Below are positions 8,370-17,390 of a stretch of 64,000 nt of DNA, one piece after another. Under the pieces are notes generated by a model. That model was given only the letters and a program-made list of their open reading frames with translations. It was not told the DNA's origin and did not search any database. The stretch's first letter is position 1. Each line of letters starts with the position of its first letter. The stretch covers positions 744,001 to 808,000 of the forward strand of contig CAWFHZ010000007.1 of NCBI GenBank assembly GCA_963815785.1, written 5' to 3'. This stretch comes from DATFVA01 sp963815785 (GTDB lineage Bacteria > Bacteroidota > Ignavibacteria > Ignavibacteriales > Ignavibacteriaceae). The translations under genes were made by a program, and so were the position numbers.

Positions 8370-10520
8370 ATGATTAGAGACTTTAAACCACAAGTTATCA
8401 TCTTAATTTTGATAAGTTTATTATCCTTTAATTGTGCAAAACAAAATATGAATACCTCTGAAGATGCCACTAAAATTAATACAACAGAAAACCCATTCTT
8501 TAATATAAGTAGTTTGCCTTTTCAGGCTCCGCCATTTGATAAAATTAAGGATGTGGATTTTAAACCGGCAATTGAGGAGGGGATGAAGCAGCAATTGAAA
8601 GAGATTGAAGAGATCTCAGAAAACCCGGCATCTCCTACTTTTGAAAATACTTTTATAGCATTGGAAAAGAGTGGACAATTACTTAATAGAGTGAAACTTG
8701 TGTTTAATTGTGTAACCAGTGCTAATACCGATTCCTTACTACAGAAGGTTCAGCAGGAGGAGGCTCCAAGACTTGCAGCTCATAGTGACGCTATATTTTT
8801 AAACTCAAAATTGTTTCAAAGAGTTAAATCTGTATATGAAAAACGCGATCAAATGTCTCTTGATCCTGAATCGCAGAAACTTATTACTTACTATTATGAT
8901 CTATTTGTTCACGCCGGTGCTAATCTTTCATCTGAAGACAAAACAAAACTAAAAAAGATTAACGAAGAGGAAGCAACGCTGATTGCAAAATTTGTAAATA
9001 AACTCTTAGCCGGCACGAAAGCAGGTGCATTGGTTGTCAGTGATTCATCTGAGTTAAAAGGACTTTCAACAGGTGAACTTGCTGCAGCTTTTCAGGATGC
9101 CACAGAGAGAGGGTTATCCGGGAAATGGATTATCCCTTTGCAAAATACCACTCAACAGCCTGCGCTTCAATCACTGGACAATCGTGAGACAAGGAAAAAA
9201 TTATTTGAAAATTCCTGGAATAGAACAGAACAAGGTGATTCAAATGATACCCGCTCAGTAATAGAACGGATTGCAAAAATCAGGGCTGAGAAGGCTAAAT
9301 TATTAGGATTCTCAAATTATGCAGGTTGGACTCTGGAAAATCAAATGGCAAAAACACCTGAGAATGTTGAAAAATTTTTAGCTGATCTGGTTCCCGCAAC
9401 AAAAATGAATGAGCAAAAAGAAGCCTCCGAGCTCCAATCCTTCGTAAAAGAATCCGGAAAAGATTTTAATATTGAGCCATGGGACTGGAATTATTTTGCT
9501 GAAAAATTAAGGAAAGCCCGGTTCAAACTTGATGATTCACAGATAAAACCGTATTTCGTACTTGATAATGTGCTTCAGAAAGGTGTTTTTTATGCGGCAC
9601 ATCAGTTATATGGACTTACATTCAAAGAGCTAAAAGACATCCCGGTTTATCAGAAAGATGTACGTGTATTTGAGGTATATGATTCTGATGGATCGCCTCT
9701 TGCATTATTTTATGGTGACTTTTTCAAAAGGGATAATAAATCCGGCGGGGCCTGGATGGACAACCTTGTTTTACAGTCTAAATTATTAGGTACTAAACCG
9801 GTGGTTTTCAATGTTACTAATTTTACCAAACCAGCACCCGGAAAACCGGCTCTTCTAAGTTATGATGATGTAACGACAATGTTTCATGAATTTGGCCATG
9901 CATTGCATGGAATTTTTGCTGATCAAAAGTATCCAAGCCTTTCGGGGACTAGTGTGCCGCGGGATTTTGTTGAATTTCCATCACAGTTTAATGAGCATTG
10001 GGCTTTGTATCCAAAAGTATTAAAAAATTATGCTTTAAATTATAAAACAGGAAAACCTATTCCCGACGCACTAGTTGAAAAAATTAAAAAAGCAAATCTG
10101 TTTAACCAGGGGTATGATTTTACCGAAATACTCGAGGCTGCTGATCTGGATATGGCATGGCATACTTTGTCTGCAAATTTACCTCAGCAAAAATCAGATG
10201 AATTTGAAATAAAAAGTTTAAAGAAAGATGGCTTATTTATTCCCGAAGTTCCTTCACGTTATCGGTCGAGTTATTTTATGCATATTTGGGGGAATGGATA
10301 TGCAGCAGGTTATTATGCTTATCTATGGTCTGAAATGCTTGATGATGATGCCTTCAACTGGTTTGAAAATAATGGAGGCTTGACCAGAGAAAATGGTGAT
10401 CGTTTTAGAAGAATAATTCTTTCCAGGGGTGCAACTGAAGATTATAATAAAATATTTCGTGATTTCACCGGACATGATCCGAACATTGAACCTATGCTAA
10501 AGGATCGTGGTTTGAAATAA
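8370..10520 (+). CDS. dcp: M3 family oligopeptidase / peptidyl-dipeptidase (Dcp-like), lipoprotein
   Basis: A zinc metallopeptidase of family M3 that trims short peptides. The zinc motif HEFGH is at residues 506-510, inside MFHEFGHALHG, with the third ligand Glu at about 535 (FVEFPSQ). At 716 residues it is slightly longer than E. coli Dcp because of an N-terminal lipoprotein signal: basic start, hydrophobic stretch and Cys at about 22 (LLSFNCAK). It is therefore probably anchored in the envelope and faces the periplasm. A good ribosome site (GGGAGG, 8353-8358) precedes the ATG. The C-terminus (SRGATEDYNKIFRDFTGHDPN) is typical of Dcp/OpdA. It appears to be a single-gene unit. Confidence 0.93.
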   Translation: MIRDFKPQVIILILISLLSFNCAKQNMNTSEDATKINTTENPFFNISSLPFQAPPFDKIKDVDFKPAIEEGMKQQLKEIEEISENPASPTFENTFIALEKSGQLLNRVKLVFNCVTSANTDSLLQKVQQEEAPRLAAHSDAIFLNSKLFQRVKSVYEKRDQMSLDPESQKLITYYYDLFVHAGANLSSEDKTKLKKINEEEATLIAKFVNKLLAGTKAGALVVSDSSELKGLSTGELAAAFQDATERGLSGKWIIPLQNTTQQPALQSLDNRETRKKLFENSWNRTEQGDSNDTRSVIERIAKIRAEKAKLLGFSNYAGWTLENQMAKTPENVEKFLADLVPATKMNEQKEASELQSFVKESGKDFNIEPWDWNYFAEKLRKARFKLDDSQIKPYFVLDNVLQKGVFYAAHQLYGLTFKELKDIPVYQKDVRVFEVYDSDGSPLALFYGDFFKRDNKSGGAWMDNLVLQSKLLGTKPVVFNVTNFTKPAPGKPALLSYDDVTTMFHEFGHALHGIFADQKYPSLSGTSVPRDFVEFPSQFNEHWALYPKVLKNYALNYKTGKPIPDALVEKIKKANLFNQGYDFTEILEAADLDMAWHTLSANLPQQKSDEFEIKSLKKDGLFIPEVPSRYRSSYFMHIWGNGYAAGYYAYLWSEMLDDDAFNWFENNGGLTRENGDRFRRIILSRGATEDYNKIFRDFTGHDPNIEPMLKDRGLK

Positions 10521-10666
10521 CTAAGTGTTTTTTGAAAGGTAAAAGTAAAAGTTAAGTTTAGAGAGTAATTTAGAGCAGGATTTAATAATATCTTAAGCTT
10601 AAGTTGTTTATTTCAACATTAATCTGCAATTTGAAAAGAAGTATTTATTAATTTTGGTAAGAGCCA

Positions 10667-10828
10667 ATGGAAGACAACTGTAATTCAAATAACTTTGATA
10701 AATGTGTAATTTGTCATTCTTATGATGATTGTGCTCATAAACAGTTTATAGAAAAAGGAAGACATTATTATGTCATCCCTCTGGCTTTCCTTGCTATACT
10801 CGTTTCAGTTTATCTTTTATTTATCTGA
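10667..10828 (+). CDS. Small cysteine-rich tail-anchored protein (53 aa), unknown
   Basis: ATG at 10667, stop TGA at 10826-10828. The N-terminal half holds a Cys cluster (CVICHSYDDC plus an earlier Cys), suggesting metal binding or a redox role. The C-terminal half is one hydrophobic helix (YVIPLAFLAILVSVYLLFI) ending at the stop, as in tail-anchored proteins. It sits between dcp and the convergent thioredoxin lipoprotein gene. A similar mini-protein lies on the other side of that gene. I do not recognise a family. Confidence 0.5.
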   Translation: MEDNCNSNNFDKCVICHSYDDCAHKQFIEKGRHYYVIPLAFLAILVSVYLLFI

Positions 10829-10834
10829 CCAATC

Positions 10835-11290
10835 CTACGTTCGGGGAAAATATTCTTTAAGTTGCTGTATATAGTTTAACACTCCACCTTCAATATAGCC
10901 TGTTTTTAATAGTCCACGCCCGTTTTTGTCCAGCAAAATTATGGTTGGGTAACCTTCAACACCATACATATTTGCCAACTTTTGGTTATAGAATTTTGTT
11001 GCATTGGATTGTTCAATATTTCTCGGAAAATCAACTTTTACCAGTACAAGATTTTTTTCGGCAAATTTTTCAAATTCTTCTTTGGAAAATACTTCGTCAC
11101 TTAATCTTTTACACCATTGACACCAGTCCGAACCGGTAAAATCAATCAACACAACTTTATTTTCTTTTTTTGCCACAGCTAATGCTTCATTGAGGTCTGT
11201 TTTCCAGTTTAATGAATCACTTGTCCCGTTTTTCGAACAGCCGGTTAAAGAAAGAAATACTATTACAGGCAACAAAATCAGAGTTTTCAA
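10835..11290 (-). CDS. Thioredoxin-like lipoprotein (periplasmic)
   Basis: A 151-residue thioredoxin-fold protein with a lipoprotein signal (VFLSLTGCSKN, lipid Cys about 18) and the active site WCQWCK inside DFTGSDWCQWCK, plus the cis-Pro loop GVEGYPTIILLD. The GSDWCxWCK form is typical of the thioredoxin_7/DUF255-related group in Bacteroidota relatives. It likely reduces or isomerises disulfides, or serves heme or cuproprotein maturation, in the periplasm. It is flanked by two tiny Cys-rich membrane proteins, which may be functionally linked; that link is inference. Confidence 0.85.
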   Translation of the reverse strand: MKTLILLPVIVFLSLTGCSKNGTSDSLNWKTDLNEALAVAKKENKVVLIDFTGSDWCQWCKRLSDEVFSKEEFEKFAEKNLVLVKVDFPRNIEQSNATKFYNQKLANMYGVEGYPTIILLDKNGRGLLKTGYIEGGVLNYIQQLKEYFPRT

Positions 11291-11379
11291 TTCGAAGCTC
11301 CATTACAAATAATTAAAAAAATTCATATAATATGATGATAGAATTTTAAATCAGATTCAAGAATTATATTAAAGAATTT

Positions 11380-11535
11380 ATGAAAAAGAAAGAATGTCCA
11401 TCATGTGCAATGGAAATTCAGATGGATGAAAAAATATGTCCTATTTGCGGATATGAATTTCCTGAAAATAATAATCGCATTAACTATATTATTATACTTT
11501 TAATAATTGTTTTATTAATCTATTTACTGGTTTAA
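11380..11535 (+). CDS. Small zinc-ribbon tail-anchored protein (51 aa), unknown
   Basis: ATG at 11380, stop TAA at 11533-11535. The N-terminal half has two CxxC pairs (CPSCA and CPICGYEFP), a rubredoxin/zinc-ribbon-like knuckle. The C-terminal half is one hydrophobic helix (YIIILLIIVLLIYLLV) running to the stop. The gene starts about 90 bases from the start of the thioredoxin gene on the opposite strand, so the two may share a divergent promoter region. Zinc-ribbon plus transmembrane mini-proteins are common but poorly characterised. Confidence 0.6.
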   Translation: MKKKECPSCAMEIQMDEKICPICGYEFPENNNRINYIIILLIIVLLIYLLV

Positions 11536-11608
11536 AGGAATACTTTAAGTATTTTTATTGAATAATCTTTCGTGTGTATTTATATTTACCAATAAACATC
11601 AACCTATT

Positions 11609-12505
11609 ATGAATTCCAAAGTAATATTACAGACAAATTTCCCAAAACTTCATCTTGTTAAGCGTGGAAAGGTTCGGGATATTTATGATGTTGGAGAACA
11701 TTTTCTTATTGTTTCTACCGATCGTCTTTCTGCATTTGATGTAATAATGGAGCAGGGAATTCCTTATAAAGGAAAGGTGTTAACCAGGATTTCAGAATTC
11801 TGGTTTAAGTATACTGAAGGTATTATTCCGAACCATTTAATATCAACAACGGTTGAAGATTTTCCTGAATTCTGCCTACAGTATAAAGAAGATCTGGAAG
11901 GAAGATCAATGCTGGTTAAAAAAGCTGAAATCTTTCCGATTGAATGTATAGTCCGAGGTTATATCTCTGGTTCCGGATGGAATGATTATAAGAAAACGGG
12001 AAAGATTTCCGGGATAGAGTTGCCTGCTGGTTTACAGGAATCTGAAAAACTTCCTGTACCGATTTTTACACCATCAACTAAAGCAGAAATAGGAACTCAT
12101 GACGAAAATATTTCTGTGGAAGAAGCAAATAATATTTCGGGAAAAGAAACTGTGAAAAGTATAAAGAATGCTGCTCTTGAAATCTATAGATCCGCTGTTG
12201 CTTATGCAGCCGAAAGAGACATAATTATTGCGGATACAAAAATGGAATTCGGGACTTATAATAACAAGATAATTCTGGTTGATGAGGTATTAACTCCTGA
12301 TTCATCCAGGTTCTGGCCAGTAATGAAATATGAAAAGGGAAGATCACAGGAAAGTTATGATAAACAATTTGTCAGGGATTATCTTCTCTCCATAAAGTTT
12401 AATAAAAAACCGCCGGCCCCAAAACTTCCTGAAGAAATAATTACCAAGACAAGTGAAAAATATCTTGATGTTCTCTATAAGTTAACGGGAAAACCATTGT
12501 TTTGA
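11609..12505 (+). CDS. purC: Phosphoribosylaminoimidazole-succinocarboxamide synthase (SAICAR synthetase)
   Basis: PurC joins CAIR and aspartate using ATP in purine synthesis. Motifs seen are KRGKVRDIYDVG (nucleotide loop), STDRLSAFDVIM, IPYKGKVLTRISEFWF, VRGYISGSGWNDY and FTPSTKAEIGTHDE; the total is about 298 residues. I chose ATG 11609 because the residues upstream of it in the open frame (a TTG start at 11558) are not family-like. It is the first gene of an eight-gene same-strand run; its TGA overlaps the TTG start of the next gene. Confidence 0.95.
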   Translation: MNSKVILQTNFPKLHLVKRGKVRDIYDVGEHFLIVSTDRLSAFDVIMEQGIPYKGKVLTRISEFWFKYTEGIIPNHLISTTVEDFPEFCLQYKEDLEGRSMLVKKAEIFPIECIVRGYISGSGWNDYKKTGKISGIELPAGLQESEKLPVPIFTPSTKAEIGTHDENISVEEANNISGKETVKSIKNAALEIYRSAVAYAAERDIIIADTKMEFGTYNNKIILVDEVLTPDSSRFWPVMKYEKGRSQESYDKQFVRDYLLSIKFNKKPPAPKLPEEIITKTSEKYLDVLYKLTGKPLF

Positions 12506-12813
12506 AATATAAGCCGGTTAAGATAAGCCTAAATTCCAAAAGCAATTTAATTATTCATTGGGATGATGAATCAGAAACGAAAATTACGCTGGATAAATTA
12601 AGAAGATTATGTCCTTGTGCAACTTGCATAACTGAAAGAGAACGTGAAGGTAAAAATTATATCCCTCTTTATTCCCAAAATCAGGTAATGGTGAAATCGA
12701 TAAAAAATATTGGAAATTACGCGATAGAAATTTCCTGGCAGGATGGACACAGTACAGGCATTTATGAATATTCCTACCTCAGAGTGCTGTCTCAGGAAAA
12801 AATTGTTGAATAA
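12502..12813 (+). CDS. DUF971 (GBBH-like domain) protein
   Basis: A 103-residue protein starting at TTG within TTGA, overlapping the purC stop. It has the DUF971 pattern: LRRLCPCATC (two or three Cys), then ITEREREGK, a middle strand region and a C-terminal DGHSTGIYEYSYLR. The fold is shared with the N-terminus of gamma-butyrobetaine hydroxylase and may bind a metal. DUF971 proteins are often encoded near Fe-S carrier or cofactor genes, but the role is not settled. It ends directly before pgsA, so it is translationally coupled. Confidence 0.85.
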   Translation: MKYKPVKISLNSKSNLIIHWDDESETKITLDKLRRLCPCATCITEREREGKNYIPLYSQNQVMVKSIKNIGNYAIEISWQDGHSTGIYEYSYLRVLSQEKIVE

Positions 12814-13410
12814 ATGGTACTACCTAATCAACTAACAATTTTAAGAATTATTTTAACTCCGGTTTTTTTATTCTTTTTCCTGTATGATGATCCAACTTTC
12901 AAAGTTATTTCACTTGGAATTTTTATTATAGCTGCTCTAACTGATTGGTATGATGGCTGGCTTGCCAGGAAATTTAATTACATCACTAACTGGGGAAAGT
13001 TCTGGGATCCTCTTGCTGATAAAATATTAACTTCTACTGCATTTATTGGATTTGTCATTCTTAACATTATTCCATTATGGATGATATTGGTTATTATAAC
13101 GAGAGATTTAATAATAACATCTCTAAGGGCATATGCTGATTACAAAGATTTTTCGTTCCCTACTAGTTATTATGCGAAATGGAAAACATTTCTGCAAATG
13201 ACTTTTCTTTATTACCTTTTATTAGCTTACGTTGGACAGAATACTTTCCAAATTTATATTGGAGACAAAAATATATTTTTAATACTAATGAACCGCGACT
13301 TTATTTATTTTGCAATGCTGATAATTACAGCAATCACATTTCATTCAGGTGTTACCTATGTTTACAAAAACAGGATGCTTATAAAAGACTTATTAACACA
13401 TGAGACTTAA
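12814..13410 (+). CDS. pgsA: CDP-diacylglycerol--glycerol-3-phosphate 3-phosphatidyltransferase
   Basis: PgsA makes phosphatidylglycerol phosphate from CDP-diacylglycerol and glycerol-3-phosphate in the inner membrane. The full CDP-alcohol phosphatidyltransferase motif is present: DG-WL-AR-x8-G-x3-D-x3-D, about residues 47-68 (DGWLARK...GKFWDPLAD). Several hydrophobic helices span the 198 residues. The start is directly after the previous stop, and its end overlaps the pgpA start by 11 bases, placing the next enzyme of the same pathway in the same transcript. Confidence 0.93.
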   Translation: MVLPNQLTILRIILTPVFLFFFLYDDPTFKVISLGIFIIAALTDWYDGWLARKFNYITNWGKFWDPLADKILTSTAFIGFVILNIIPLWMILVIITRDLIITSLRAYADYKDFSFPTSYYAKWKTFLQMTFLYYLLLAYVGQNTFQIYIGDKNIFLILMNRDFIYFAMLIITAITFHSGVTYVYKNRMLIKDLLTHET

Positions 13411-13849
13411 TTTTATTGAAAAATTACTTGGGTCGGGATTTTATACAGGTTATATTCCTTTTGCAAGCGGAACATTTGGTAGCCTGGCTGGATTAATAAT
13501 TTATTATATCCCGGGATTTGAAAGACCAGAAATATTATTGCCTGCAATAATTATTTTAACAGCCTATGGAATTTTTGTCGGAACCAGGTTCGAAAAAGTC
13601 TATGGCAAGGATCCCTCAGAATGCACTATTGATGAGGTAATCGGGATGTGGATATCTCTTTTGTTTGTACCGAAAGTTATTTGGATTTCGATCGTTGTGT
13701 TTTTTGCATGGAGACTTGCAGATATTATTAAACCCTTCCCCGCAAGAAAACTGGAAAGTTTGAGTGGGGGCGTGGGAATTATGATAGATGATATAGTCGC
13801 CGGCGTTTATGTTTTAATTATTGTTCATGTTTTTATACTAATTTTATAG
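13400..13849 (+). CDS. pgpA: Phosphatidylglycerophosphatase A
   Basis: PgpA dephosphorylates phosphatidylglycerol phosphate to phosphatidylglycerol, completing the step begun by PgsA. The 149-residue protein has the family motifs GSGFYTGYIPFASGTFGSLAG near the N-terminus, CTIDEVIGMW (acidic metal site, about residues 74-83), ADIIKPFPARKLE and GIMIDDIVAGVY, with hydrophobic helices between them. Overlap with pgsA indicates coupling. Confidence 0.93.
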   Translation: MRLNFIEKLLGSGFYTGYIPFASGTFGSLAGLIIYYIPGFERPEILLPAIIILTAYGIFVGTRFEKVYGKDPSECTIDEVIGMWISLLFVPKVIWISIVVFFAWRLADIIKPFPARKLESLSGGVGIMIDDIVAGVYVLIIVHVFILIL

Positions 13850-13878
13850 TACAGTTTATTTTTATTGAAAGAACTCAA

Positions 13879-15132
13879 ATGAATGCTCACATTATTACAA
13901 TTGGTGATGAAATTCTCATAGGGCAAACTCTTAATACAAATGCAGCCTTTATTGGCAAAGAGTTAGTGGAAAATAATATCAACGTAACAAAAACTTCGGT
14001 TATCGGAGATGTTGAAAATGAAATATTAAATGAATTTAAATCTACTCTTGAAGCAAATGATGTTGTTATTGTTACAGGAGGTTTAGGTCCTACGCATGAT
14101 GATGTAACCAGAAAGTGCGTTGTTAACTTCTTTAATACTGAACTTGTAAAAAATAGTGAAGTGCTGGAAGATATTAATAACCTTTTTAAAAAACGCGGAA
14201 GAAAAATCACTAAAATAAACGAAGGTCAGGCTCTGGTTCCTAAAATCGCACAGGTTATAAGGAATTCCCTCGGAACTGCTCCTGGTATCTGGATAGAAAA
14301 TGGGGAGAAAATATTTATTGTAATGCCCGGTGTACCTTATGAAATGATTGAGATGATGAACTCATATGTTATTCCAAAATTAAAAGAAATACTTGGAGAA
14401 ACTGAAAGTATCACTTTAAGAAAAACTCTCCAGACAACCGGAATAGCAGAATCAACTTTGTTTGAAAAACTTGGTGATTTAAATGAACTTTTAGGAGAAT
14501 CCAAGTTGGCATTTCTTCCAAGCCAGTTTGGAGTGAAATTAAGAATCACAGTTGAAGCCAATTCTGAAGAAAAGGCAAACAATAAAATAAGTGAAATAGA
14601 ACAACGAATTCGTAGTAAAGCAGGACGTTTTGTTTTTGGTAAAGATGAAGAATTACTGGAAGAAGTTCTTGGCAAAATATTAAAAGAAAGAGGACTTACT
14701 TTAGCTGTTGCCGAATCCTGTACAGGCGGACTTATTTCGAATATGTTAACTAACATCAGTGGAAGCAGTTCATATTTTGAGCGAGGAATTGTTTCTTATA
14801 GTAATGCTGCAAAAGTTGAGATACTTAAAGTCAATGAAGATACCATTATGGAAAATGGTGCTGTAAGTTTAGAGGTTGCCCGTCAGATGGCGGAAGGTGT
14901 AAAATCAATTAGCGGTACCGATTTGGGTCTTGCAACTACCGGGATTATGGGTCCGACGGGGGCAACCACAGATAAACCTGTAGGACTCGTTTATATAGGT
15001 ATTTGTGACGATAAAGTTTGTACAGCAAAGGAATTTCAGTTCGGAGATGACAGAATTTTAAACAAACAGAGGGCATCACAAACAGCTCTGGAAATGCTTC
15101 GTCGTCATTTACTTGGCATTTCTGATGATTAG
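13879..15132 (+). CDS. cinA: CinA-like protein (nicotinamide-nucleotide amidase)
   Basis: A two-domain CinA of 417 residues. The N-terminal molybdopterin-binding-like domain (about 1-170) has ITIGDEILIGQTLNTNA and VTGGLGPTHDDVTRK, linked to ADP-ribose pyrophosphatase activity in the family. The C-terminal CinA domain (about 255-412) has the amidase motif AESCTGGLISNMLT and GIMGPTGATTDKPVGLVYIG, for recycling nicotinamide mononucleotide. It lies upstream of recA, a gene order also seen in Gram-positive bacteria where cinA-recA links to competence. The stop overlaps the thpR start. Confidence 0.95.
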   Translation: MNAHIITIGDEILIGQTLNTNAAFIGKELVENNINVTKTSVIGDVENEILNEFKSTLEANDVVIVTGGLGPTHDDVTRKCVVNFFNTELVKNSEVLEDINNLFKKRGRKITKINEGQALVPKIAQVIRNSLGTAPGIWIENGEKIFIVMPGVPYEMIEMMNSYVIPKLKEILGETESITLRKTLQTTGIAESTLFEKLGDLNELLGESKLAFLPSQFGVKLRITVEANSEEKANNKISEIEQRIRSKAGRFVFGKDEELLEEVLGKILKERGLTLAVAESCTGGLISNMLTNISGSSSYFERGIVSYSNAAKVEILKVNEDTIMENGAVSLEVARQMAEGVKSISGTDLGLATTGIMGPTGATTDKPVGLVYIGICDDKVCTAKEFQFGDDRILNKQRASQTALEMLRRHLLGISDD

Positions 15133-15673
15133 ATTATTTGTGGCGCTGGAAATTCCTGAAGAAATAAAAATTAAAATATCAGAATACAAAAATGAAGTTA
15201 TTAATTATAATTCAGAACTTCGTTGGGAACCTGCTGATAAATTTCATCTTACATTAAAATTCATCGGAGATGTGAAAGATGAATTATTAAAACCTGTTTC
15301 CGGTGCATTAGAGTTTTTAACTAATTATAAAAGGATTGAATGTAAATTAACGAGGTTTGGATTTTTCTTTAAACAAGGTATTCCAAAGGTATTATGGATA
15401 GGATTGTGGGCTGATAAAATTTTATTTGAAATAATTGAGCAATTAAATAAGGAACTGATTAAATTTAGTATACCGTTTGAAGAACGAAAATTTAAGCCGC
15501 ATTTAACTTTACTGAGAATTAAAGATAAATTCCCCGAACAGTGGGTTACAAAATTTAAATATTTCAATATTCCTGAAACAAATTTTACGGCGGGTAATAT
15601 ACTTTTAATCAAAAGCGAACTATTACCCGGATCATCAAAGTATACAGTACTAAAAAAGTTTAATTTAAAATGA
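15125..15673 (+). CDS. thpR: RNA 2',3'-cyclic phosphodiesterase (LigT/2H family)
   Basis: A 2H phosphoesterase that opens 2',3'-cyclic phosphates on RNA. The two signature HxT motifs are present: FHLTLKFIG (about residues 40-48) and KPHLTLLRI (about 123-131). The family N-terminus is xRLFVALEIP, so I start at ATG 15125 (MIRLFVALEIP) rather than the upstream in-frame ATG at 15113. The start lies inside the cinA 3' end, so it is translationally coupled, and recA follows 10 bases after the stop. Confidence 0.9.
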   Translation: MIRLFVALEIPEEIKIKISEYKNEVINYNSELRWEPADKFHLTLKFIGDVKDELLKPVSGALEFLTNYKRIECKLTRFGFFFKQGIPKVLWIGLWADKILFEIIEQLNKELIKFSIPFEERKFKPHLTLLRIKDKFPEQWVTKFKYFNIPETNFTAGNILLIKSELLPGSSKYTVLKKFNLK

Positions 15674-15683
15674 TGGAGGAAAA

Positions 15684-16751
15684 ATGAGCTCAGACAGAGA
15701 TCAAAAAATGAAAATAATAGAGGATGCAATAACAAGCATCGAACGAACCTATGGTAAAGGTTCAATTATGAAGTTGGGTGATGGAGTCATAAACCCGGTA
15801 GAATCAATTCCTACGGGTGCATTGTCTTTGGATTTTGCTTTGGGAATTGGTGGGATACCTCGCGGAAGAGTTACTGAGATTTACGGACCCGAATCCAGTG
15901 GAAAAACTACTTTATGTCTTCATATTATTGCTGAAGCACAAAAAACCGGTGGACTTGCCGCATTTATTGATGCTGAACATGCACTAGATGTGAATTATGC
16001 AAAGCGCCTTGGAGTTGATACAGCCAATCTCCTTATTTCACAGCCGGATTTTGGTGAGCAGGCGCTTGAGATAACTGATACACTTGTAAGAAGTAATGCT
16101 TTAGATATAATTGTTATTGATTCTGTTGCTGCTTTAGTTCCGCGGTCAGAGATTGAGGGAGAAATGGGTGATGCAACCATGGCGGTACAGGCAAGACTAA
16201 TGTCTCAGGCTTTAAGAAAATTGACCGGGGCAATTTCAAAATCAAAAACTGCGGTAGTATTTATTAACCAGTTAAGAAGTAAAATAGGTGTAATGTTTGG
16301 AAATCCAGAAACTACAACCGGCGGTAATGCACTGAAGTTTTATGCTTCTTTAAGATTGGATATAAGAAGGATTGCGGCAATAAAAGATGGGACAGAAGTA
16401 GTTGGTAACAGAACTAAAGTGAAAATAGTCAAAAGTAAAGTCGCCCCGCCATTTAAGGAAGTGGAGTTTGATATCCTTTATAATGAGGGAATAAGTAAGT
16501 CGGGCGATTTGCTTGATATGGCTACAAACTTCGGTATAGTTAAAAAAAGCGGTGCCTGGTTTTCATTTGAAGAAGACAGGTTCCAGGGTAGAGAACAATT
16601 CCGGCAGAAACTTATTGAAACTCCTGAAATGTACCAGAAACTTGAAGATCAGGTTAAAGAAAAATTGAATATGAAAACTAAAAAAGTAGTAACAGAAACA
16701 GATGACGGTAAAGAAAAAACGTCAGCCAAAGAAAAGAAAAGTTCTAAATAA
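15684..16751 (+). CDS. recA: Recombinase RecA
   Basis: RecA coats single-stranded DNA, drives strand exchange and triggers LexA cleavage. Walker A is GPESSGKT (residues 68-75); other family motifs are ALDFALGIGGIPRGRV, FIDAEHALD, DSVAALVPR, FINQLRSKIGVMFGNPETTTGG. At 355 residues it is full length, with a Lys/Glu-rich tail. A strong ribosome site (GGAGGA, 15674-15679) precedes the ATG. No obvious SOS box is seen because the gene is embedded in an operon. recX follows after 3 bases. Confidence 0.98.
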   Translation: MSSDRDQKMKIIEDAITSIERTYGKGSIMKLGDGVINPVESIPTGALSLDFALGIGGIPRGRVTEIYGPESSGKTTLCLHIIAEAQKTGGLAAFIDAEHALDVNYAKRLGVDTANLLISQPDFGEQALEITDTLVRSNALDIIVIDSVAALVPRSEIEGEMGDATMAVQARLMSQALRKLTGAISKSKTAVVFINQLRSKIGVMFGNPETTTGGNALKFYASLRLDIRRIAAIKDGTEVVGNRTKVKIVKSKVAPPFKEVEFDILYNEGISKSGDLLDMATNFGIVKKSGAWFSFEEDRFQGREQFRQKLIETPEMYQKLEDQVKEKLNMKTKKVVTETDDGKEKTSAKEKKSSK

Positions 16752-16754
16752 TAG

Positions 16755-17390
16755 ATGAAGATTGAAAGAGTTGTTAAGAAAGACGATGAAAATGTAATTG
16801 TCTACCTCGATAACCAGGAAAAACTCTTTTTATCATACGAGGTGTTTCTAAAAAACCGTCTCAAAAAAGATATGGAAATATCTGAAGACGGTTTTTCTTT
16901 TTTAATAAAAGAGAATCAAAAATATTTCATAAAGAAGAAAGCATTTGATTACCTTGGTAGAAGGCTGCATTCATATAATGAACTTAAGTTGAAGTTATTG
17001 AGAAAAAAATATGAAGTTTCAATGATTGAAGAGGTGCTTGATCAACTGAAAGAAAAAAAAATGATAGATGATTATGAATTCGGAAAAATATACTTTGAAG
17101 AAAAAATCAGGACAAAGTCTTGGGGAAAGAATAAAATAAAATCAGAGTTATATAAAAAGGGCATTGAACGTGAAATCGTAGATGAAATCATGAATCTTGA
17201 AAAAGAAGTGTCATATATTGATAAAGCAATGCAACTTGCAGAAAAAAAACTTAGAATTCTTTCTAACAGGAATTATAACAAACGCGAACTCTCCACAAAA
17301 CTATACTCGTTTCTAAGTTCAAGGGGCTACGACTATGATACAATCAACGAAGTTATTAACAGGCTGGTGAAAGAAGATGGTACTATTTAA
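16755..17390 (+). CDS. recX: Regulatory protein RecX
   Basis: RecX binds RecA filaments and limits their activity. The 211-residue protein shows three-helix repeats typical of the family: AFDYLGRRLHSYNELKLKLLRKKY, IDDYEFGKIYFEEKIRTKSWGKNKIKSELYKKGI and a last repeat ending in LSSRGYDYDTINEVINRL. It sits 3 bases after recA, the usual arrangement. Its 3' end overlaps the end of the convergent Nudix gene by 8 bases. Confidence 0.92.
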   Translation: MKIERVVKKDDENVIVYLDNQEKLFLSYEVFLKNRLKKDMEISEDGFSFLIKENQKYFIKKKAFDYLGRRLHSYNELKLKLLRKKYEVSMIEEVLDQLKEKKMIDDYEFGKIYFEEKIRTKSWGKNKIKSELYKKGIEREIVDEIMNLEKEVSYIDKAMQLAEKKLRILSNRNYNKRELSTKLYSFLSSRGYDYDTINEVINRLVKEDGTI

